Below are positions 48,834-60,781 of a stretch of 64,000 nucleotides of DNA, piece by piece. Location of the stretch: positions 89,497-153,496 of the forward strand of contig JAJZTA010000003.1 in NCBI GenBank assembly GCA_021849295.1. Direction: 5' to 3'. Within the stretch, counting starts at the first letter, position 1; each line of letters opens with the position of its first letter. Source of the stretch: Pseudomonadota bacterium. GTDB lineage: Bacteria > Pseudomonadota > Alphaproteobacteria > Micavibrionales > UBA2020. Position numbers and translations under genes: made by a program. The notes beneath the pieces are model-generated. The model saw nothing but the letters and a program-made list of their open reading frames with translations, did not search any database and was not told the origin of the DNA.

Positions 48834-49910
48834 ATGTCGGTATTCAGCCATCCGGAATTTCGCCAGCATGAACAGGTGTCTTTTTTCAACGATGAGAAGA
48901 CAGGCCTGAAAGCCATCATCGCGGTGCACAACACGCACCTCGGCCCCGCGTTGGGCGGCTGCCGCATGTGGAACTACGACAGCGACGAGCAGGCGCTGCG
49001 CGACGTTCTGCGTCTCTCTCGCGGCATGACCTACAAAGCCGCGATCACCGGCCTGCCCCTCGGCGGCGGCAAGTCCGTCATCATCGGCGACGCAAAGAAG
49101 ATCAAGACGCCCGACCTGATGAAGGCGATGGGCCGCGCGGTCGAAACTTTCAACGGCCGCTATATCATTGCGGAAGACGTCAACACCTGCGTCGAAGACA
49201 TGAACAACATCAACACCCAGACGCAGCACGTCGTCGGCGTCCTCCATGACGGCGAAGGCAGCGGCGATCCGTCCCCCGTGACGGCGCTGGGCGTTTACAC
49301 CGGCCTCAAGGCCGCCGTGCGCTATCGTCTGCACCGCAGCGACATGCACGGGCTGAAAGTCGCCGTGCAGGGTCTCGGCAACGTCGGCTACAACCTGTGC
49401 AAGATGCTGCATAAGGACGGTGCGGAGCTTTTCGTCACCGACGTGCAGAAGGACAAGATCGAGAAGGCCGTCAAGGAATTCGGCGCCACCGCCGTCGATC
49501 TCGACGACATCTACAAGCAGAATGTCGACGTCTTCGCCCCCTGCGCGCTCGGCGCCATCATCAACGACGGCACGATCAAGATGCTGAAGGCGAAAGTCGT
49601 CGCAGGCGCCGCGAACAACCAGCTCGCGGAAGCGCGTCACGGCGACGTGCTGCGCGAAATGAACGTTCTCTACGCGCCGGACTACCTGATCAACGCCGGC
49701 GGCCTGATCAGCGTTTATTACGAGCATGTCGCCCGCAAGAGCGGCAAAAAATACGATCGCACGCAGGTCGAGGCGCACGTCAGGAAGATCGACGAGACCT
49801 CCGAATCCATCTTCCGCCGCGCCGAAGCGGACGGCATCTCCACCAGTGCCGCCGCGGACCGCATCGCCGAGCAGCGCTTTCACCTGTCGGCGGCCAGCAA
49901 GGCGGCTTAA
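48834..49910 (+). CDS. Leucine dehydrogenase (Glu/Leu/Phe/Val family)
   Basis: A 358-residue NAD-dependent amino acid dehydrogenase with the dimerisation start MSVFSHPEFRQHEQV, the catalytic ITGLPLGGGKSVIIGD (Lys), HNTHLGPALGGCRMW and the Rossmann motif VAVQGLGNVGYNL. It deaminates branched-chain amino acids. The ATG at 48834 fits homologues and has AGGAG 10 bases upstream. A stronger AAGGAGG at 48789 is 8 bases from an in-frame GTG at 48804 adding ten residues, a real alternative. TATAAT at 48781-48786 overlaps that region. A strong terminator follows. Confidence 0.88.
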   Translation: MSVFSHPEFRQHEQVSFFNDEKTGLKAIIAVHNTHLGPALGGCRMWNYDSDEQALRDVLRLSRGMTYKAAITGLPLGGGKSVIIGDAKKIKTPDLMKAMGRAVETFNGRYIIAEDVNTCVEDMNNINTQTQHVVGVLHDGEGSGDPSPVTALGVYTGLKAAVRYRLHRSDMHGLKVAVQGLGNVGYNLCKMLHKDGAELFVTDVQKDKIEKAVKEFGATAVDLDDIYKQNVDVFAPCALGAIINDGTIKMLKAKVVAGAANNQLAEARHGDVLREMNVLYAPDYLINAGGLISVYYEHVARKSGKKYDRTQVEAHVRKIDETSESIFRRAEADGISTSAAADRIAEQRFHLSAASKAA

Positions 49911-49952
49911 AAACTACCGTAACAGCGGCATAGCTTCTATGCCGCGCTCCTC

Positions 49953-49994
49953 AAGAGATCCCGCCTTTCCCCACACGGAAGGCGGGATCTCTTT
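49953..49994 (+). terminator. Strong Rho-independent terminator
   Basis: AAGAGATCCCGCC pairs perfectly with GGCGGGATCTCTT, and further inner pairs are possible, followed by a short T stretch. It ends the leucine dehydrogenase transcript and separates it from the ntr operon. Confidence 0.85.
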
Positions 49995-50119
49995 ATCCAA
50001 TAAAATTATTATATTTCAATAACTTATATAAAGATTAGAACTTTACCGCTTGCCATTTGGGCGGATTTGTCGCACATATAACGCCGTGCATAAAAATTAG
50101 GCATGAGTAAAAAAGCGGC

Positions 50120-51201
50120 ATGATGCGGACAAAGAGAAAAATCCCGGAAAGAAAAATTTCGGAGGTGCCGTCGGCGATTGCGCTGATGGAGGCGCTGCCC
50201 GATGCCGTGATCGGCTTTGATTCAGGGCTGACCGTCACTTTCGCCAATGAGGCGGCACAGCAGCTTTTCTGCCGCGGACACAAGCAGTTGCTGGGCGCAT
50301 CTTTGCCGGAGCTTCTGGGCGAAAAGCAGGCCGTGTGCGCGGCGGTGGAAGCGGCGGCGCGCAAAAACCAGAACACGACCGTTTACGACGTGGCGGTGAA
50401 CGGCAAACCGGCGGGCAGCGTGTCGATCGTTACGCAAGTTTCGGGCGCAGGGCATATGCTCGTCATCCGCCCGCAGATGGCGCAGCTGTCAGGCGCGTGG
50501 AGCGAGAAGACGAAATACTCCCTGCAATCGACGCAGATGCTGGCGCGGATGCTGGCGCACGAGGTGAAGAACCCGCTGGCGGGCATCCGCGGCGCGGCGC
50601 AGCTGCTGGAAAAGGCCAAACTCGGCAAGGAAGACAAGGAGCTCGTCGGGCTGATCGGCCGCGAGACGCGGCGCATTCAGGAGCTGGTGGAGAAATTCAA
50701 CATTTTCGACGACGTGCCGCAGGAACATTACAAACCCGTCAACCTGCACGCGGTTTTGAACCATGTCATGCAGGCGGCGGACGCGGCCTATGCGGACGTC
50801 GAGATGGTGGCGGATTTTGACCCGTCTCTGCCGGAAGTACGCGGGCATTTCGAGCATCTGGTGCAGGCGACGCAAAATCTCGTCCGCAACGCGGCCGAAA
50901 GCTTCGCGGACGGCAAAGGCCGGATCATCCTGCGCACCTACTACGATAACGCCGCGGCGTATCATCCCGAGCGTCCCGAAAAACTGCCCATGTGCATCGA
51001 GATCGAGGATAACGGCGCGGGCATCGCGCCCGATGCCGCCGCGCGGATCTTCCAGCCCTATTTTACCACCAAGGCCAGCGGGCAGGGGCTCGGCCTTTCC
51101 ATCGTATCGAAGATCATCGACAATCACGGCGGCACGATTGGCGTCGAGAGCGTCCCTGAGCGCACCGTGTTCAAGATCAGCCTGCCGCTGGGGAGGGACG
51201 C

Positions 51202-51205
<4 letters not shown>
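50120..51205 (+). CDS. ntrB: Nitrogen regulation sensor histidine kinase NtrB
   Basis: A 361-residue cytoplasmic histidine kinase with a PAS domain (about 22-110), a HisKA region with the phosphorylated His in LARMLAHEVKNPLAGIRGAAQLLEK (given as position about 143-167), and an HATPase_c domain ending GQGLGLSIVSKIIDNHGG. It phosphorylates or dephosphorylates NtrC under PII control. A six-codon ORF, MSKKAA, ends over the start codon (ATGATG). ntrC overlaps by four bases. Confidence 0.93.
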
Positions 51206-52643
<1,438 letters not shown>

Positions 52644-52647
<4 letters not shown>

Positions 52648-54833
52648 AGACCGAAATCTCTTTTAAACGACGTTTCCTCGCTTATCTCAAGCGCCTCGCG
52701 TTCTCCCGCCGCGCCGCGGTTTTGCTGACCGCCGCGGCGGTGACGTCGTGTCTTGCCACCTATTCCGTTTTGACCAAGCGGTCGACGGACATCGATACGA
52801 TTTACTGGCTGCTCAACCTCGACCTTGTGCTGCTCTTGCTGATGGGCACGGTGGTGGCGCGGCAGGCGGTGCGCCTGTGGAGCGAAAGGAAGCGCGGCAT
52901 CGCAGGCGCGAAGCTGCACGTCCGGCTCGTGTTTATTTTCGGCGTTCTCGCCGCGGCGCCGGCGATTTTGATGGCGCTGTTCTCGTCCATCTTCCTTTAT
53001 TTCGGCATCCACGCGTGGTTCAACGCCCGCGTCAGCACGGCGGTGCATGAATCGCTCGAGGTCGCGCAGGCCTACCTGAAAGAGCACAAGGAAGTGATGC
53101 GCGCCGACGTTCTCGCCTTGGTCAACGACCTTAACCGCGAGGCGCCCGAGCTGGCCAACGACCGGCCCGCGCTGGACGACTACCTTGAAACGGAGTCGCA
53201 GTTGCGCAATTTGCCGGAGGCGATCATCGTCACGTCGGACGGGCGCATCCGCGCCCATTCGAAGCTGGCCTTCACGCTCGAGCTGGCACGCATTCCGCAA
53301 AAACTGTTCCACAGGGCGCAGGACGGCAACGTCGTGCTGATCACCGGCAACGACCATTCCCACATCCGCGCGCTCGTCAAGCTCGACGGCTATTTCGACA
53401 GTTATCTCTACGTCGGGCGTCTGGTGGACGCGACGGTGCTGGCGCATATGCGCACCACCGAAGAGGCGGTCAGGGAATATACGACGCTGCAGGGCCGCAA
53501 GAGGCAGCTGCAGCTCTCCGTCACGGCGGTGTTTATCGCGGTGGCGTTGCTGCTGCTGCTGGCGGCGGTGTGGTTCGGGCTTGTGTTCGCGGAACAATTG
53601 GTTGCCCCTGTGAGCGCGCTGATCAAGGCGGCGGAACGCGTGCGCGGCGGCGATATGAGCGTGCGCGTGCCGGAATCCGAAACCGACGACGAGATCGGCC
53701 TGCTGGGCCGCGCCTTCAACCGCATGACGCAACAGATCGGCGAACAGCGCGACGAGCTGATCGCCGCCAACCGCATGCTCGATGAAAGGCGGCGTTTCAC
53801 CGAGGCGGTTTTGTCCGGCGCGTCGTCGGGCATCATCGGCCTTGATGCGGAAGGCTTCATCACGCTGGCGAATTCGCGTGCGGCGGACGTGCTGGTCGGC
53901 GACAGCGAACATGATTTCAAAGGCGCACGGCTGGTCGATCTGGTGCCGGAGGTGGCGGACTTGCTGCAAAAGGCGCACCAGTCGCCCGACAAGCCCGCGG
54001 CGCTGCAGATCGAATTCGCCGCCGGCTCAGGGCCACGCAAGACGGTGTTTTTGCGCATCACGGCGGAGCGCGGCGGCGCGGGCGCGGTCGCAACCATCGA
54101 CGATATTTCCGCGCTGGTGTCGGCGCAGAAAAAGTCCGCCTGGGCCGACGTGGCGCGGCGCATCGCGCACGAGATCAAAAACCCGCTCACGCCCATCCAG
54201 CTCTCCGCCGAGCGCCTGAAGCGCAAATATCTGCCGCAGATCCACGAGGATCCCGAAACGTTCGAGAAATGCACCGATACCATCGTGCGTCAGGTCGGCG
54301 ACATCGGCCGCATGGTCGGAGAGTTCTCTGCCTACGCGCGCATGCCCAACGCCAACAAGCAGATGGAAGACGTCGTCACCATGTGTCAGGACGCGCTGGA
54401 ACTGCAAAAGCAGGCATACCCCGATATGCATTTCGGCTTTATCGCCTCCGCGCCGGCGATCACCGCCAACTGCGACCGTTCCCAGTTGACACGCGTCGTC
54501 ACCAACCTGTTGCAAAACGCGATCGACTCGGTGCACGAGCGCCAGCAGCAAGATAAGGGGGAAGGGTCCGTCAAACTGGTGGTCGAGCAACGCGGTGAAA
54601 ATATCGTGATTTCCGTGGAGGATAACGGTCTTGGTTTACCAGAAAAAGTCAAAGACCAGATTTTGGAGCCTTATGTGACGACCAAAAAGAAAGGCTCCGG
54701 CCTCGGTCTTGCGATTGTTAAAAAAATTATGGAAGACCATGAGGGGAGTGTGGTATTAGAGAATAGTGTCCTTCAGGACACAGGGGGTGGTGCGAAAGCC
54801 ACAATCGTCTTTCCGCAGGATACAAGGTCTTAA
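52644..54833 (+). CDS. ntrY: Sensor histidine kinase NtrY
   Basis: A 729-residue membrane kinase with three hydrophobic segments in the first 120 residues and one at about 292-318. HAMP (VRGGDMSVRVPESETDDEI), PAS, HisKA (VARRIAHEIKNPLTPIQLS) and HATPase (GSGLGLAIVKKIMEDHEG) domains follow. A periplasmic region lies between TM3 and TM4. The ORF is open upstream through ntrC, but the ATG at 52644 overlapping the ntrC stop is the natural start. The partner is ntrX, 3 bases downstream. Confidence 0.93.
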
Positions 54834-54836
54834 AGC

Positions 54837-56243
54837 ATGTCTGCCAATATTCTTATTGTTGATGATCAGGAGGACATCCGGTCGCTCATCGAGGGCATTC
54901 TGAGCGACGAGGGTTACGAGACGTCCACGGCCAAGGATGCGCAAACCGCGGTGAAGATCATCTCCGAAAAAGCGCCCGACATGGTCGTGCTCGACATCTG
55001 GCTCGAGGACAGCGACATGGATGGCATGGCGCTGCTGAAAAAGCTGACCAAGAGCCACCCCGACATGCCGGTCATCATGATCAGCGGCCACGGCAGCATC
55101 GAGACGGCGGTCTCCGCCATCCAGATCGGCGCCTATGATTTTATCGAGAAGCCTTTCAAATCCGACCGCCTGCTGGTGCTGACGCAGCGCGCTGTCGAGG
55201 CGGGGCGTCTGCGCCGCGAAAATCAGGAGCTGCGCGTGCGCGCGCTCGGCAGTGAGACGACGCTTTACGGCGATTCCCTGCTGATGCAGCAGGTGCGGCA
55301 GAACATTCTGCGCGTCGCGCCGACGGGCAGCCGCGTGCTGATCACCGGCCAGCCGGGCACGGGCAAGAACATCGCCGCGCGCATGCTGCACGCCCATTCG
55401 AAGCGCGCGGATAAAAATTACGTCCTGATCAACTGCGCCATCCTTTCGCCGGAACGCCTCGAGCGGGAACTGTTCGGCACGGAAGGCGCGGCCGGCCGGC
55501 AGCAGGGCGTGCTTGAAAAAGCCAATGGCGGCACATTGTTCCTCGACGAGGTGGCGGACATGCCGCCGGAAACGCAGGCGAAGATCGTCCGCGTGCTGCA
55601 GGACCAGCATTTCACCCGCCTCGGCGGCACGGAGCGGATCGACGTCGACGTGCGCGTCATCGCCGCGACCAATCAGGATCTGCCTGAATTGATGAAGGTG
55701 GGCAGGTTCCGCGAAGACCTTTATTACCGCCTCAACGTCGTGCCGATCGGCATGCCGTCGCTGAGCGCGCGGCTCGACGACATTCCCCTGCTGGCGCAAT
55801 ATTTCATGCAGCAGGCGGCGCTTTCGGCCAATACGCCGCCGCGCGCCTTCGCGCCCGATGCGGTCGCGCTGATGCAATCCTACGACTGGCCGGGCAACGT
55901 CCGGCAGTTGCGCAACGTCATCGAATGGCTGCTGATCATGGCGGCGGGCGAGACGGATACGCCCATCACCGCCGACATGATGCCGCCGGACCTCAAGCAG
56001 AAGGCCGCGGACATGGTGCGCGGGCAGGACGTGGTCGAGCTTATGAGCAAGCCGCTGCGCGAGGCGCGGGAGATTTTCGAGCGCGAATATCTGCTCTCGC
56101 AGGTCAACCGTTTCGGCGGCAATATCTCCAAGACCGCCGGCTTTATCGGCATGGAGCGCTCGGCGCTGCACCGCAAGCTGAAATCCCTTGGCATCCAGAC
56201 GAGCGAGAAGGACGAGGCCGAGAAAGAACGGGGCGCGGGATAA
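54837..56243 (+). CDS. ntrX: Response regulator NtrX
   Basis: A 468-residue NtrC-family regulator. The receiver has MVVLDIWLEDSDMDGM and VIMISGHGSIETAV. The AAA+ domain keeps GQPGTGKN and LFLDEVADMPPE, but the sigma-54 loop GAFTGA is absent: the region reads LFGTEGAAGRQQGVLEKA. This is known for alphaproteobacterial NtrX and means it does not activate through sigma-54. A C-terminal HTH ends MERSALHRKLKSLG. NtrYX responds to redox, oxygen and nitrogen and in some species controls cell envelope genes. Confidence 0.92.
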   Translation: MSANILIVDDQEDIRSLIEGILSDEGYETSTAKDAQTAVKIISEKAPDMVVLDIWLEDSDMDGMALLKKLTKSHPDMPVIMISGHGSIETAVSAIQIGAYDFIEKPFKSDRLLVLTQRAVEAGRLRRENQELRVRALGSETTLYGDSLLMQQVRQNILRVAPTGSRVLITGQPGTGKNIAARMLHAHSKRADKNYVLINCAILSPERLERELFGTEGAAGRQQGVLEKANGGTLFLDEVADMPPETQAKIVRVLQDQHFTRLGGTERIDVDVRVIAATNQDLPELMKVGRFREDLYYRLNVVPIGMPSLSARLDDIPLLAQYFMQQAALSANTPPRAFAPDAVALMQSYDWPGNVRQLRNVIEWLLIMAAGETDTPITADMMPPDLKQKAADMVRGQDVVELMSKPLREAREIFEREYLLSQVNRFGGNISKTAGFIGMERSALHRKLKSLGIQTSEKDEAEKERGAG

Positions 56244-56246
56244 GCC

Positions 56247-57137
56247 ATGCCGCGCACCGCCTACGTCAATGGACATTACGTGCCGCACGGCGCCGCCGCG
56301 GTGCATATCGAGGACCGCGGCTTCCAGTTTGCGGACGGCGTTTATGAAGTGATTTCCTGCGTGAACAGGCATTTTGCCGACGAAGTCGGGCATCTCGACC
56401 GGCTGGAGCGGAGCTTGCGCGAAATGCGCATCGCCATGCCGATGGCGCGCAAGGCCCTGCAGCTGGTGATGCGCGAGTTCATCCGCCGCAACCGGCTCAA
56501 AAACGCCTACGTCTACATTCAGGTCACCCGCGGGGTCGCGCCGCGCGATTTCAAGTTCCCGCAAGGCGATGTCAGGCCGACGCTGGTCGTTTCCGCCATC
56601 GGCCGCCCGAGTTTCGACATAGCCGAGCGTAAAAAGCTGCTCAAAAAAGCCGTCACCGTGCCGGATATCCGCTGGAAACGCCGCGATATCAAGACGACCT
56701 GCCTCACCGCGCAGGTGCTCGCCAAGCAAACGGCGGTCGACCGCGGCGCGTACGAAGCGCTGATGGTGGACGACGACGGCTTTATCACCGAAGGCTCTTC
56801 CACCAACGCGTGGATCGTCGATAAACAAGGCACGCTCATCACCCGCCCGACCGATCACAACGACATTCTCAAAGGCGTGACGCGCAACGCCATTCAGTCC
56901 TTGTGCAAACAGGAGGGCGTGAAGATCGTCGAACGCGCCTTCACTCCCGCCGAGGCCTACAAGGCCAAAGAACTCTTCATCACCGCAGCGACGACGCTGG
57001 TGATGCCGATCGTCGCGCTCGACGGGCATAAAATCGGCGACGGCAAGCTCGGCAAACTCACCTCCAAAATTCTCGACTTTTATTTCGCCTATGCCACGGA
57101 CGAAAAACGCAAGCAAACGCACTGGACACCGAAATGA
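56247..57137 (+). CDS. dat: D-amino-acid transaminase
   Basis: A 296-residue fold-IV PLP aminotransferase, with HIEDRGFQFADGVYEVIS, the PLP lysine in RRDIKTTCLTAQVLAKQ and GFITEGSSTNAWIVD. It makes D-alanine and D-glutamate for peptidoglycan, or acts as a broad branched-chain transaminase. dat between ntrX and hfq is the usual alphaproteobacterial order. The next gene overlaps it by four bases. Confidence 0.88.
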   Translation: MPRTAYVNGHYVPHGAAAVHIEDRGFQFADGVYEVISCVNRHFADEVGHLDRLERSLREMRIAMPMARKALQLVMREFIRRNRLKNAYVYIQVTRGVAPRDFKFPQGDVRPTLVVSAIGRPSFDIAERKKLLKKAVTVPDIRWKRRDIKTTCLTAQVLAKQTAVDRGAYEALMVDDDGFITEGSSTNAWIVDKQGTLITRPTDHNDILKGVTRNAIQSLCKQEGVKIVERAFTPAEAYKAKELFITAATTLVMPIVALDGHKIGDGKLGKLTSKILDFYFAYATDEKRKQTHWTPK

Positions 57138-57796
57138 CCATTTCAAAACCCCGCGCCGTCATCTTCGACTGGGACGACACCATCATCGACAGTTGGGGTC
57201 CGTCGCTGAAGTCTCTCAACACGACGCTGGTCGCCATGGGCGAGAAGCCGTGGAGCGATGACGAAGCGCGCCGCCGCTGCGGTCCTTCGGCGCGCGATAT
57301 CTTCCAGCAGATGTTCGGCGAACGCTGGCAGGAGGCGGATAAAATCTTTTTCGACGCGCTGCGCTCCCTGTTCCGCGCGCATCTGCCCGTCTATCCCGAC
57401 GTCGAGCCGGTGCTGAAAACCCTGAACGACAACAAGGTCTATCTGGCCGTGGTCAGCAACAAGCGCGGGCCGCTGTTGCGCGAAGAGGCGGCCGAGGCGG
57501 GGTTCGACCGCTATTTCGGCAAGGTCGTCGGCGCAGGGGACGCGGCGGCGGACAAGCCCGACCCCGCGCCCGTCCACATGGCGCTCGAAGGGAGCGGCAT
57601 CGCCCCCGGCAGTGACGTCTGGTTCGTCGGCGACAGCCACACCGACATGCTCTGCGCCGCCAATGCAGGCTGCTCCGGCCTGCTGATCGAGACCAAGCCG
57701 CCGCCGGAAGAAACGCTCCTTGCCCATCCCCCATTGCGCCGTTTCAGGAAACATTCAGATCTTATGGAATTTATTGATGGTATTTTACGGCAATAA
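57134..57796 (+). CDS. HAD superfamily phosphatase
   Basis: A 220-residue HAD hydrolase, subclass I with a helical cap. Motif I VIFDWDDTIIDSW, motif II VVSNKRG, and motif IV GDSHTDML. The substrate is unknown; phosphoglycolate or a phosphosugar is likely. Asp-x-Asp in motif I includes Trp, as in some phosphoglycolate phosphatase relatives. It sits between dat and hfq, an insertion relative to the commonest gene order. Confidence 0.82.
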   Translation: MTISKPRAVIFDWDDTIIDSWGPSLKSLNTTLVAMGEKPWSDDEARRRCGPSARDIFQQMFGERWQEADKIFFDALRSLFRAHLPVYPDVEPVLKTLNDNKVYLAVVSNKRGPLLREEAAEAGFDRYFGKVVGAGDAAADKPDPAPVHMALEGSGIAPGSDVWFVGDSHTDMLCAANAGCSGLLIETKPPPEETLLAHPPLRRFRKHSDLMEFIDGILRQ

Positions 57797-57889
57797 GGAA
57801 GGATTTCCCTTGTGCTTTGGGGGTATTCTCCATTAAATACAGCAATATTTGTTAATTAAATCATTTTTGAAAACGAGGATGTTGCAGGC

Positions 57890-58150
57890 ATGACTGAGAA
57901 GAGCCAGAACCTTCAGGACAAATTTTTAAACAAAATCCGCAAGGAAAAAGTGTCTGTCACCGTATTTCTGGTGAACGGCGTCAAGCTGCAGGGGATGATC
58001 ACCTGGTTTGACAATTTTTCCATGCTGCTGCGCCGCGATTCGCATTCGCAACTGATCTACAAGCATGCGATCTCCACCATCATGCCGGCCTCGGCCGTCA
58101 AGCTGTTCGATGATGAGGACGAGGGAGCGCAACTCGCCGCGGTAGAATGA
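57890..58150 (+). CDS. hfq: RNA chaperone Hfq
   Basis: An 86-residue Sm-like hexameric RNA chaperone. Sm1 [18 protein letters not shown] and Sm2 [11 protein letters not shown] are standard, and the proximal-face Lys-His pair is present. It anneals small RNAs to mRNAs. GAGGATG precedes the ATG. The 93-base AT-rich leader likely has its own promoter. Its stop overlaps hflX (ATGA). Confidence 0.97.
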   Translation: MTEKSQNLQDKFLNKIRKEKVSVTVFLVNGVKLQGMITWFDNFSMLLRRDSHSQLIYKHAISTIMPASAVKLFDDEDEGAQLAAVE

Positions 58151-59511
58151 ACGAAAAAGTCATCGTCCTGCACCCGTCCCTGATGACGGCCGCTCAAACT
58201 GGCGATGGCGCGACTGCCCGCACTTTCGAACGTAATCCCGACGCCGCTCTGGAAGAGGCCAAAGGCCTTGCGCGTGCGATCGATCTCGAGATCGTCCACG
58301 CAGAAATCGTCAAGCTCAAAACCGCAACGCCCGCGACGCTCATCGGCTCCGGCGTCGTTCAGCGCATCACCGATTTGATTCACGAATACCACGACAACGG
58401 CGAAACCGTCGGGCTGGTTTATGTCGACTGCGCTCTCTCTCCGGTGCAGCAGCGCAACCTCGAAAAGGAATGGCACGCCAAGGTCATCGACCGCACGGGA
58501 CTGATTTTGGAGATCTTCGGCGCGCGCGCCCGCACCAAGGAAGGGAAATTGCAGGTCGATCTCGCCGCGCTCAACTACCAGCGCTCGCGCCTCGTGAAAG
58601 CCTGGTCGCACCTCGAGCGCCAGCGCGGCGGCGGCGGCTTCACCGGCGGCCCCGGCGAAACGCAAAAAGAACTCGACCGCCGCATGCTCGACGATCGCAT
58701 CAAAAAGCTGAAAAGCGAGCTTGAAAAAGTGCGCCAGAACCGCGCGATCCAGCGCTCGGCGCGCAAGCGCGAGCCCTATCCGGTCGTCGCCATCGTCGGC
58801 TACACCAACGCGGGAAAATCCACGCTGTTCAACCGCGTGACCGGCGCGGAGGTCTTCGCCAAGGACTTCCTCTTCGCGACGCTCGACACCACCATGCGCG
58901 CGCTCAAATTGCCCTCGGGCACGAAGGCCGTGATGTCGGATACGGTCGGGTTTATCTCCGATCTGCCGACGCACCTCGTCGCCGCCTTCCGCGCCACGCT
59001 GGAAGAAGTGCTGGAAGCCGCGGTCATTCTCCATGTGCGCGATATTGCGGCGGAGAACACCGAAGCGGAGAAAGAGGACGTCCTTTCGATTTTGCACGAC
59101 CTCGGCATCGATAGCGAAAGCGACCCGCGCCTCGTCGAGGTTTTGAACAAGATCGACAAGCTGCCGGCGCGCGAGCGCAAGGCGGTGGTCGCCCGCAGCG
59201 CGCGGCGCAAAAACACCGTCGCCATTTCCGCCGTGACGGGCGAGGGGCTGGACGATCTGCTGGAGACCATCGACGGCCTGCTCGGCAAGGACCGGCAGGT
59301 GATGCAGACCGATATCAGCCTGATCGACGGCAAGGCGCTGGCCTGGCTTTATGACCGCGGGCACGTGCTCGATCGGAAAGACAATGACGAAGTCGCCCGC
59401 GTGCGCGTGACGCTCGACCCCGTCGACATCGAGCGGTTCGGCGCGCAGTTCCCCTACAAGCTGGTGAAAGCGAAAACAAAAACAAGAAAGAAGAAAGCGC
59501 AGGCTTCATGA
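58147..59511 (+). CDS. hflX: GTPase HflX
   Basis: A 454-residue ribosome-associated GTPase, with the N-terminal HflX domain ending in [22 protein letters not shown]1 [13 protein letters not shown]3 DTVGFI, G4 NKID. It splits stalled 70S ribosomes under stress. The hfq-hflX pair is conserved across proteobacteria. It ends over the start of the inositol phosphatase gene (ATGA). Confidence 0.95.
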   Translation: MNEKVIVLHPSLMTAAQTGDGATARTFERNPDAALEEAKGLARAIDLEIVHAEIVKLKTATPATLIGSGVVQRITDLIHEYHDNGETVGLVYVDCALSPVQQRNLEKEWHAKVIDRTGLILEIFGARARTKEGKLQVDLAALNYQRSRLVKAWSHLERQRGGGGFTGGPGETQKELDRRMLDDRIKKLKSELEKVRQNRAIQRSARKREPYPVVAIVGYTNAGKSTLFNRVTGAEVFAKDFLFATLDTTMRALKLPSGTKAVMSDTVGFISDLPTHLVAAFRATLEEVLEAAVILHVRDIAAENTEAEKEDVLSILHDLGIDSESDPRLVEVLNKIDKLPARERKAVVARSARRKNTVAISAVTGEGLDDLLETIDGLLGKDRQVMQTDISLIDGKALAWLYDRGHVLDRKDNDEVARVRVTLDPVDIERFGAQFPYKLVKAKTKTRKKKAQAS

Positions 59512-60317
59512 CCGACATAGATGTAACAAAAGTCGAAGAGATCATCCGCCGCGTCGCGGCTGAAACCGTCATGCCGCGCTTCAACAACATGCTGGAATCG
59601 GAAATCCGCGAAAAAGGCCCGGGCGATTTCGTCACCATCGCCGACGAAGAATCCGAAAAAACCTTTTCAAAGCTGCTTCCGGAGCTGCTGCCCGGCTCTC
59701 TGGTGGTGGGCGAAGAAGCCGTGGCGAAGGACGGGACCGTCGTTGAAAAGCTGAAGGGCGAACAGCCCGTCTGGGTGATCGATCCGGTGGACGGCACCTA
59801 CAATTTCTCGCACGGCATCCGCAAATTCGGCATTCTCGTGTCGCTGGTGCAGAACGGGGAAACGCTTTACGGCTGGGCGTTCGACGCGCCGGGCGACCGC
59901 ATGGCCGTGGCGGGGCGCGGCGCGGGCACGTTTCTCGACGGTGCACGCGTGAAGACTTCCTGTGCGGCGGCCGAAGAAAAGGAACTCAGGGGACGCGGCA
60001 GCGGCTTTCGCGGAGCGGAACATTTCAAGGAACTGGTCGCGCAGCGCTGCTCGTTGCACGATTACATGGATTTCATCACCGGCGATGCGGACTTCGTCGT
60101 GCATATGCCGAAGGTGACGCCGTGGGACCACGGCGCGACCAACCTGATCGCCGCGGAAGCGGGCGGCTTTGTCGCCATGAACGACCCGGATACGCTTTAT
60201 GACCCGACTTTGTACGGCTGGGCCTTCCTGCTGGTCGCCCCCGACCGCGACTGGTGGGAAAAGCTGTCTCCGCTACTCTATCCCGCGCACTTAAAGGCCA
60301 GGATTGCGGGAAAATAA
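59508..60317 (+). CDS. Inositol monophosphatase family protein
   Basis: A 269-residue FIG-superfamily phosphatase. VTIADEESEK, VVGEEAV, the signature WVIDPVDGTYNFSHGI and PWDHGATNLIAAEAGG carry the metal ligands. The usual substrates are inositol phosphate, histidinol phosphate or PAP (CysQ-type); it could not be assigned further. It is the last gene of the ntr-hfq block. Confidence 0.88.
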   Translation: MTDIDVTKVEEIIRRVAAETVMPRFNNMLESEIREKGPGDFVTIADEESEKTFSKLLPELLPGSLVVGEEAVAKDGTVVEKLKGEQPVWVIDPVDGTYNFSHGIRKFGILVSLVQNGETLYGWAFDAPGDRMAVAGRGAGTFLDGARVKTSCAAAEEKELRGRGSGFRGAEHFKELVAQRCSLHDYMDFITGDADFVVHMPKVTPWDHGATNLIAAEAGGFVAMNDPDTLYDPTLYGWAFLLVAPDRDWWEKLSPLLYPAHLKARIAGK

Positions 60318-60382
60318 CCCTTATTTTTCAAATATAAAAACAAAAAAGGTGTAATGCAAAATAAATAGATTCACTTCGGAAA

Positions 60383-60404
60383 ATCCACCTTGTTTTTTGT
60401 GGAT
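60383..60404. other. Small hairpin in the gap before the inhibitor-like genes
   Basis: ATCCAC pairs with GTGGAT around a ten-base loop rich in T. The 145-base gap is otherwise AT-rich and holds the expected promoter for the following genes. The stem is short; it may be an attenuator or simply the end of the preceding transcript. Confidence 0.35.
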
Positions 60405-60462
60405 AAGACGTTTAAAAAACCGCTTCATCATTACGCATCAATTATTTTAGAGAGACTAAACA

Positions 60463-60759
60463 ATGGATATCGCGAAAATTTTTAACAAATATGCGGGCAA
60501 GGAAATACGGGTCGATGAAACTTATGTTTTCCTGAGTTTTGGCAAGCGCAACTATGCTTACGGCGACGTTAAACCTGCCAAGGACGATCTTGTTTTGAAG
60601 GCGATGAAGCGTGCCGCCCGCGAGAACGGCTACACCTTGCGCGTCTGGTTTTCGGAGAGCTCGCGCTCCTGCGACTACAGGAAGGACCGCCTCAACGTGC
60701 ACATCACCAAAGGCGAGGACGGCAAGTACCGCGTCAGCGACAAATTCACCATCGGTTAA
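60463..60759 (+). CDS. CI2-like serine protease inhibitor-like protein, copy 1
   Basis: A 98-residue protein with no signal peptide, first of three tandem relatives. Shared N-terminal IFNKYAGKEIRV, a helix KAMKRAARENGY, then strand LRVWF and a region SCDYRKDRLNVH. That ending pattern, strand, loop, D-Y-R-x-D-R and strand, matches the reactive-site loop of barley chymotrypsin inhibitor 2 (potato inhibitor I). Position P1 would be Cys here. Homology is judged by eye and should be treated as a hypothesis. Confidence 0.5.
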   Translation: MDIAKIFNKYAGKEIRVDETYVFLSFGKRNYAYGDVKPAKDDLVLKAMKRAARENGYTLRVWFSESSRSCDYRKDRLNVHITKGEDGKYRVSDKFTIG

Positions 60760-60781
60760 TCAAACTTTTCAGGAGAACAAA

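Noticed and set aside
50103..50123. Six-codon ORF (MSKKAA) overlapping the ntrB start
   Set aside because: No ribosome site of its own; such chance ORFs are common. Noted only in the ntrB entry.
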